In this document: positions 59,558-64,000 of the stretch, piece by piece
Layout of the letters: the number at the start of each line of letters is the position of its first letter
Numbering within the stretch: position 1 is the first letter of the stretch
DNA from: Diadema setosum
Taxonomy: Eukaryota; Echinodermata; Echinoidea; Diadematoida; Diadematidae
Direction of reading: 5' to 3'
Assembly (NCBI GenBank): GCA_033980235.1
Contig: CM067070.1
Span: 30,352,594 to 30,416,593, forward strand
DNA: 64,000 bases
The notes under the pieces: model-generated
What the model was told of the DNA's origin: nothing
The model's database searches: none
The model's input: the letters and a program-made list of their open reading frames with translations, nothing else
Translations under genes and position numbers: made by a program

Positions 59558-60861
59558 TAATAGGCCTTTGCGACAATTTTGACTTGTAAAATAATTCAAC
59601 TAAATAGTTTTCAATTATATATTTTTTTTTTTTACTCTAACGTGTAGGCAAATAGCTTAATTTGCCTTAGAACAAGTTTTAATGAAAAAAGACCATGCTT
59701 TCATTTGCATAATAGTAACATATCGGCAAAACTATTAATTTGCGACATGCTGTTTTTGGCGGGTTTACCATCTTTGTGAATGCATAACTTCCTAAAGAAT
59801 CATAACTGGATGTTCAAATTCTCGGCAGGTCTACTTAACAATGTACTAACGGTAACTATTGCCCGAAACTTATGACAATCGGTCGTTGCTTTATTTTTTC
59901 TTTGGTAAAACTATTGCGACAAGTATTTCACTAAATTGTACATATTTAGTGGTTTTGAACCTCATGAGAACTGCGAATCGTATGTACCATGGGCGTAAAT
60001 CCCGGGGGGGATGGGGGGGGGGGGATATATCCCCCCCCCCCCCCTGAAATGGAGGAGGGGGGGATGGCCTGTACAATCATCCCCCCTGAATTTTGAGGGG
60101 AAAAAATGGAGGAAGCAGAAATGTGATTGTATAAATTTTGGCATACTGCATGACGTTTGTACGCCGGCCTCCAGACAGGTAACAGAGCTGAACAGTATTC
60201 TATCTTGTAGGAAAATGTATAATTTTCTCAAGCGCTCGCTCGCTTCGCTCGCTCGCGAAGAAAGTAACATCAACATACACTGTAAGGTATGGCTCAGGCG
60301 TTGACAACGTCAAATAGTATAGGTCTACATATAAACATGCTATGACGCGAGTAACTGGGGACCATCTGCAAAATATGTACGAACACATACAAACAAACAA
60401 TAACAACAACTTTATCGCCATAATTGAATCCCCTCCATTTCCTGAATCATTCCTGAGAAACGACAGTGACTGATGACTCAGTCAGGATACATCTATGGGC
60501 ATACCAAGGGAAGATCAGGGACGTCGAATCTATGGGGGGCAAAGGGGCATTTGCCCCGCCCCAAAGGAAGTGTTTAGACAGACAAATCATTTATCCCCCA
60601 AGCAATTCCCGAGATGAGGACAAATCTCGAACTTTCTTTGTGGAAAATTGTCCAAATATCGCCAGAACTATGCACCAGATCGTTGTATTGCAATCATGAA
60701 CATGCAAAAGGTCCGCTATACAGGATAAGGGATAAACTTTGTACACTTTTGACATAGACGTATATTTTCTAATTTATCAAAGAGTGTGCAGCAGATCTTT
60801 CACTTAACAAAAGCAACCTCGATGGGGGGGGGGGGTGGTTCTCAAATAAAAGTGGGACAAA
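59558..60861. other. Intergenic, facing poly-G/poly-C tracts and repeat fragments
   Basis: G-runs (60004-60024) face C-runs (60031-60044) across GATATATC, so the two can pair. A GCTCGCTCGCTTCGCTCGC fragment lies at 60235-60255. No gene is seen. Confidence 0.55.
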
Positions 60862-61182
60862 CAAAAGCGAAAAATATAGCTACAAACGGCAGTTTTTGGA
60901 GTGTAAAATTTAAAAATTTTAAAGCTCGCTCGCTCCGCTCGCTCGCATTTAACCGCTATGCCATTCTCCTGATGTTGCTGCCAGTGATTGACAGCAGGTG
61001 CACCCGGTGCGCCCCCCTTAATTTCTAAAGTGAAAATATAGCTACAAACGACAGTTTTTAGGACTGGAAATGTCAAAATTTTCAAGCTCACTCGCTTCGC
61101 TCGCTAGCATTTAATCAGTATGCCATTCTCCTGATGTTGCTGCCAGTAATTGCCGGCAGTTGCGCCCGGTGTGCCCCCTTAA
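60862..61182 (+). repeat. Two units of the CTCGCTCG-type repeat
   Basis: Same order of landmarks as the 15.87-16.96 kb tandem (TAGCTACAAACGGCAG, CTCGCTCG block, CTCCTGATGTTGCTGCCAG). Confidence 0.85.
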
Positions 61183-61917
61183 AGGCAGCCGGTCGTCGCA
61201 GGCGATTCGCAGCTCAGTAGAAAAGCACGACAAGCTGCTCCTCCCGTTATTGTACCCCCGTACGTACCGAATGCCGAACACGACGCTACGCAGCGCACCA
61301 GCGAAAACCTGATGGGGCACGAGCGCCGTGCGAGCTGTCCACTGTAATTTCAACATGGACGCCCGAACACCTACCGAATGGGGCCGAATGGGTGCATGCA
61401 CAAAACCGCACAACAGCCATGCGCATGGAAATCTCTCCCGGTCCGCGACGCAACCTAGTGAGAGCTGTCGGGTGTACGTACGTACGTATCTGGCTCCAGT
61501 CTCTGTTTATATGCACTATGGTGCCAATTTCAGCAATCTAAGCAATAATATTTCAAAATGTCTGAAAATATTATACAACAATATCATAAATTATTCATAT
61601 ATTACGTTGTTTAATATTTGGTATTTATAAATATGCTTTGATGAAGAATGTATAGCAAGTTGCAATGCATATGGCCATATGGCAGGTTGTTATGATCTCA
61701 TCGTGCAATGTTGTCTGCTGCGTCAGCTGCATGTGTTATACGTACAGCTTGCAGTACGTTGGGCCGGATCGTAACATAACAAAGTTGATAGAAAGTCGTC
61801 GGTACCGGTATGTCAATATCAATATTGTGTGTGGTATGCGTGTACTGTTTGCAATAAAAAGTGCGGCTGTACTGTTTCGGCTTAGCCTTGGCTTTGGTTT
61901 AGTAATGAAACCTCATA
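61183..61917. other. Upstream region of candidate exon, relatively CpG-rich
   Basis: 61190-61500 is comparatively rich in CpG and contains GTACGTACGTACGTA (61474-61488). 'gcaataaaaagtgcgg' (61850-61865) might be a weak TATA-like element 5' of the exon. No promoter can be proven. Confidence 0.3.
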
Positions 61918-62240
61918 ATGGAGATCAAACAGCCGTCCAACTCGAGGCAACGTATCTACTTGTTTGACGCTATCGACGAGTGGAGAACGCAGAGAGACGT
62001 GTTCTTAGCTGGAGGACAAGTAAGAGACCAGAGGGGGAGGCTTCAGCGTCAGCGTGCCGATGAAAAATTTGCTTTCCACTTGCTGGAGTTGCATGAACAG
62101 TTTTGCAGGAATTTTTATTTAGAATGTGCAAATTCGTGTTACGACATGCACGGTGGAATTGTGTTGCCACGGCTTACGCCAATCAAGCAACCCCAGCTGG
62201 CCAAGTCAACAACTTCAAGGAATCCAGATCCAGATGATGT
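61918..62240 (+). CDS. Candidate first coding exon, unknown family (partial)
   Basis: From ATG at 61918 an uninterrupted frame runs 107 codons and two bases, to a consensus splice donor (GATGATGT followed by GTAAGT at 62241). In-frame TGA four codons upstream bounds the start, and the ATG has G at +4. Codon content differs from the surrounding AT-rich repeats. The protein is rich in Arg, Gln and Leu with a charged helical centre (about residues 15-60, including EWRTQRDVFLAGG and LLELHEQFCRNFYLEC). It has no signal peptide or membrane segment. I do not recognise a domain, and no acceptor or second exon was identified in the following 1.7 kb. It may be an exon of a host gene, or of a transposon gene, since invertebrate mobile elements often carry such unannotated helical N-terminal exons. 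Confidence 0.5.
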
Positions 62241-62678
62241 GTAAGTAGAAGTCTACACATGAATCAATGATTGAAGTGGAATGACTTTTTCTAATCTAGT
62301 ATCAGTAACTTTAGGGCATTTGCGTTTGATCGACAAGTAGGCCTATTTTTCTATGTATAATTCCGCGAAAAACTTCTCTAAGTTCTCATTTATGTCAAAT
62401 TATGATAATGCCGTAATTAAAATGACATTTGCTGGGGCAGTTTAATGTCATTAGTCCCATTAAATGAGAAGTTTTTCATATCAATCATGTTATGCAAATT
62501 CCCCAAGAATATGATTTAGGATTTGCAAATAAATTTCTAAAAAATTAATAGATCCATCGCAAGCTCCATCATGTCATGTAGTCTAACCCAATAGATCTGG
62601 TAGAACTCTAACGTTTAAACAGGGGAACTATAGGTTCAAAGATGATAGATCTAACAATAATAGATTCTAGTTTAGGCC

Positions 62679-62891
62679 CTACTTCGACTTGAAGGTATGT
62701 CGGTTGGTGCACGGCCCCCTTTTACCACGGCCACAGGTACACTGTGCAGTGCAACTGTGGCCGTTGGCCCTGCACGGGCACAGTCGCTTCCCCGTCCTGA
62801 ATTTACACACGCCAGGGCAAGTATGGTTGGACCTACTACTAATCGACCGCCTAATGTTTATCTGCTTGATAAGAATATTTAACACTGACAT
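62679..62891 (-). CDS. Candidate Cys-rich terminal exon, minus strand (partial)
   Basis: The minus-strand frame ends at a TAG (62679-62681) and encodes a dense cysteine pattern, C-x3-C-x8-C-x-C-x6-C-x3-C-x-C-x7-C, in a basic context (e.g. KRLCPCRANG and CTCGRGKRGPCTN). It recalls zinc-binding CXC-like modules but fits no family exactly. The upstream ATG at 62891 gives an unconvincing N-terminus; an acceptor near 62850 (...CATTAG) followed by the Cys-rich part is as likely. It converges on the plus-strand exon at 61918-62240, about 440 bp away. I see no sign that the two are one gene. Confidence 0.4.
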   Translation of the reverse strand: MSVLNILIKQINIRRSISSRSNHTCPGVCKFRTGKRLCPCRANGHSCTAQCTCGRGKRGPCTNRHTFKSK

Positions 62892-63849
62892 TCACGTAAA
62901 AAAAAAAAAAACTTGACCTACGTGATTGAGAAAATCCAGCTCTATCAAATGCCGTTGTTCCGTTTTCGATTCGAAGTTTCAGTGCAAAAATATCGCCGAC
63001 GAACTTGCGTGGCCTCGTTTCAGCTCCCCGCGGTAAATCGCGTTATTAGGATCGACCGCTGTTTTTGCATTGACAATGCACGCAAACCGAGTTGTATTGA
63101 ACACCGTGTTGTACGAAGCTTTTTAGAAGCCTTTTAGAAACTTCCATAGACATTACATTGTGCTGTCATTACGATTCGGTGAAAATATTCATTCGAAATT
63201 TTGTCCTTGATTAAAACCATTAATGAACAATGAATTATCGCGTTTTCCCACACCATCCTCATCTACATTCAAAGCCAATCCATTTTTATGTGCTTTGCGC
63301 GCGGAGAAGTGTGTACTAAGTGTTCAGTGCGCGAATTATACGCGGTCGGTTTCAATAAGGGTGGTCGATCATTATGTAGTAGGACTACCATACAAGACAC
63401 AGGGTCTCCAACCCAATCGTCCGCGTTCAGAATGGACAACTCGGCGGTAATATCCGCTACCCATGACGATGTGTCATCGTCCATGATGGCCACCTTACCT
63501 ATATATAAAACTGACGATTACAGCGTACTGTAGTTAACGAGTGACGACGATCGACGGTGCGATGAAGAGAAGGCGTACACTGTAGTCGTACGAAGTATAG
63601 GCAGCTAGCTACTATAGCTCATGCGAACATTGCATCACACAGTACATACAGTATACCATACATTCAATTCACATTACACAAAACGTACTCCCCGCGCTCA
63701 GATCAATCAAGCGAGCAAACGAGATACTATAGCGCGATACATTGCTTTAGGGATGTCTTGCGCACACACACACATTTCGCTTCGTAGCAACTTCGGAAGC
63801 GAGTTTACGTGCTGCCGCCAGCGGCTGAAATATGTCCATGTATCCTCGC
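62892..63849. other. Mixed region, possible minus-strand exon, no firm gene
   Basis: A minus-strand frame beginning ATGGACGATGAC (ATG at 63482-63484, A at -3 and G at +4) stays open for about 70 codons to 63269, with an acidic N-terminus. TATATATA at 63499-63506 lies too close for an ordinary TATA promoter of that ATG. No domain is recognised, so it is left as a possibility only. Confidence 0.3.
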
Positions 63850-64000
63850 GACTGGGTGTCTTTAATGTCCAAAGCGAAAAAATACAGCCACAAACGGCAG
63901 TCTTTGGACTGTAAAATGTCAAAATTTTCAAGCTCGCTCGCATTTAACCGCTATGCCATTCTCCTGATGTTGCTGCCAGTAATTGCCGGCAGTTGCACTC
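63850..64000 (+). repeat. CTCGCTCG-type repeat unit, cut by window end
   Basis: Contains AAAGCGAAAAAATACAGCC, ACAAACGGCAG, AAATGTCAAAATTTTCAAGC and CTCCTGATGTTGCTGCCAG in the standard order of this family. Confidence 0.85.

Overview
This is eukaryotic, almost certainly metazoan, genomic DNA that is dominated by repeats. Dispersed copies of a CTCGCTCGCTTCGCTCGC-type repeat, tRNA-derived SINEs, many small TIR elements (MITEs), poly-G/poly-C tracts and TTAGGG-type telomeric repeats suggest a marine invertebrate. A deuterostome such as an echinoderm is my best guess, but it rests on pattern memory and not on a diagnostic gene. I see no complete protein-coding gene. The only coding candidates are one exon ending in a consensus splice donor (about 61.9-62.2 kb), a Cys-rich minus-strand terminal exon (about 62.7-62.9 kb), and a frameshifted remnant inside a 6-kb TIR element (about 49.8-50.2 kb).

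Layout. 1-1140: an imperfect ~460-bp repeat. 1659-15631: a striking array of 268-bp units, 44 in one orientation and then about 8 inverted. Each unit carries a tRNA-like gene with A box, B box, upstream TATA-like box and T6 terminator. The whole array is bracketed by a 14-bp direct repeat that looks like a target-site duplication. 15.87-16.96 kb: a ~175-185-bp CTCGCTCG-type tandem repeat. 17-21 kb: intergenic DNA with one ~680-bp TIR element. 21.0-45.8 kb: an overlapping segmental duplication. Segment X is present twice, Y three times and Z twice. Insertions private to one copy reveal SINEs, TTAA and AATT MITEs, and an interstitial telomeric tract, each with its empty site in a paralogous copy. 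45.8-47.2 kb: a 16-bp GC-rich minisatellite, then a 600-bp polypurine tract. 47.27-47.65 kb: a TTAA foldback MITE. 48.26-54.28 kb: a ~6-kb TIR unit with subterminal minisatellites, a 44-bp near-perfect palindrome and degraded coding sequence. 55.9-59.6 kb: AT-rich DNA with about a dozen dispersed copies of a GTAACGTANGTTTC motif, a 95-bp hairpin and a TA foldback MITE. 59.9-64 kb: G/C tracts, more CTCGCTCG repeats and the two candidate exons.

The most unusual object is the 14-kb array. It is a near-homogeneous battery of about 52 complete-looking RNA polymerase III cassettes, ending in a giant inverted repeat and apparently inserted as one block. All calls come from reading the sequence by eye. 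No alignment, fold or database search was run.
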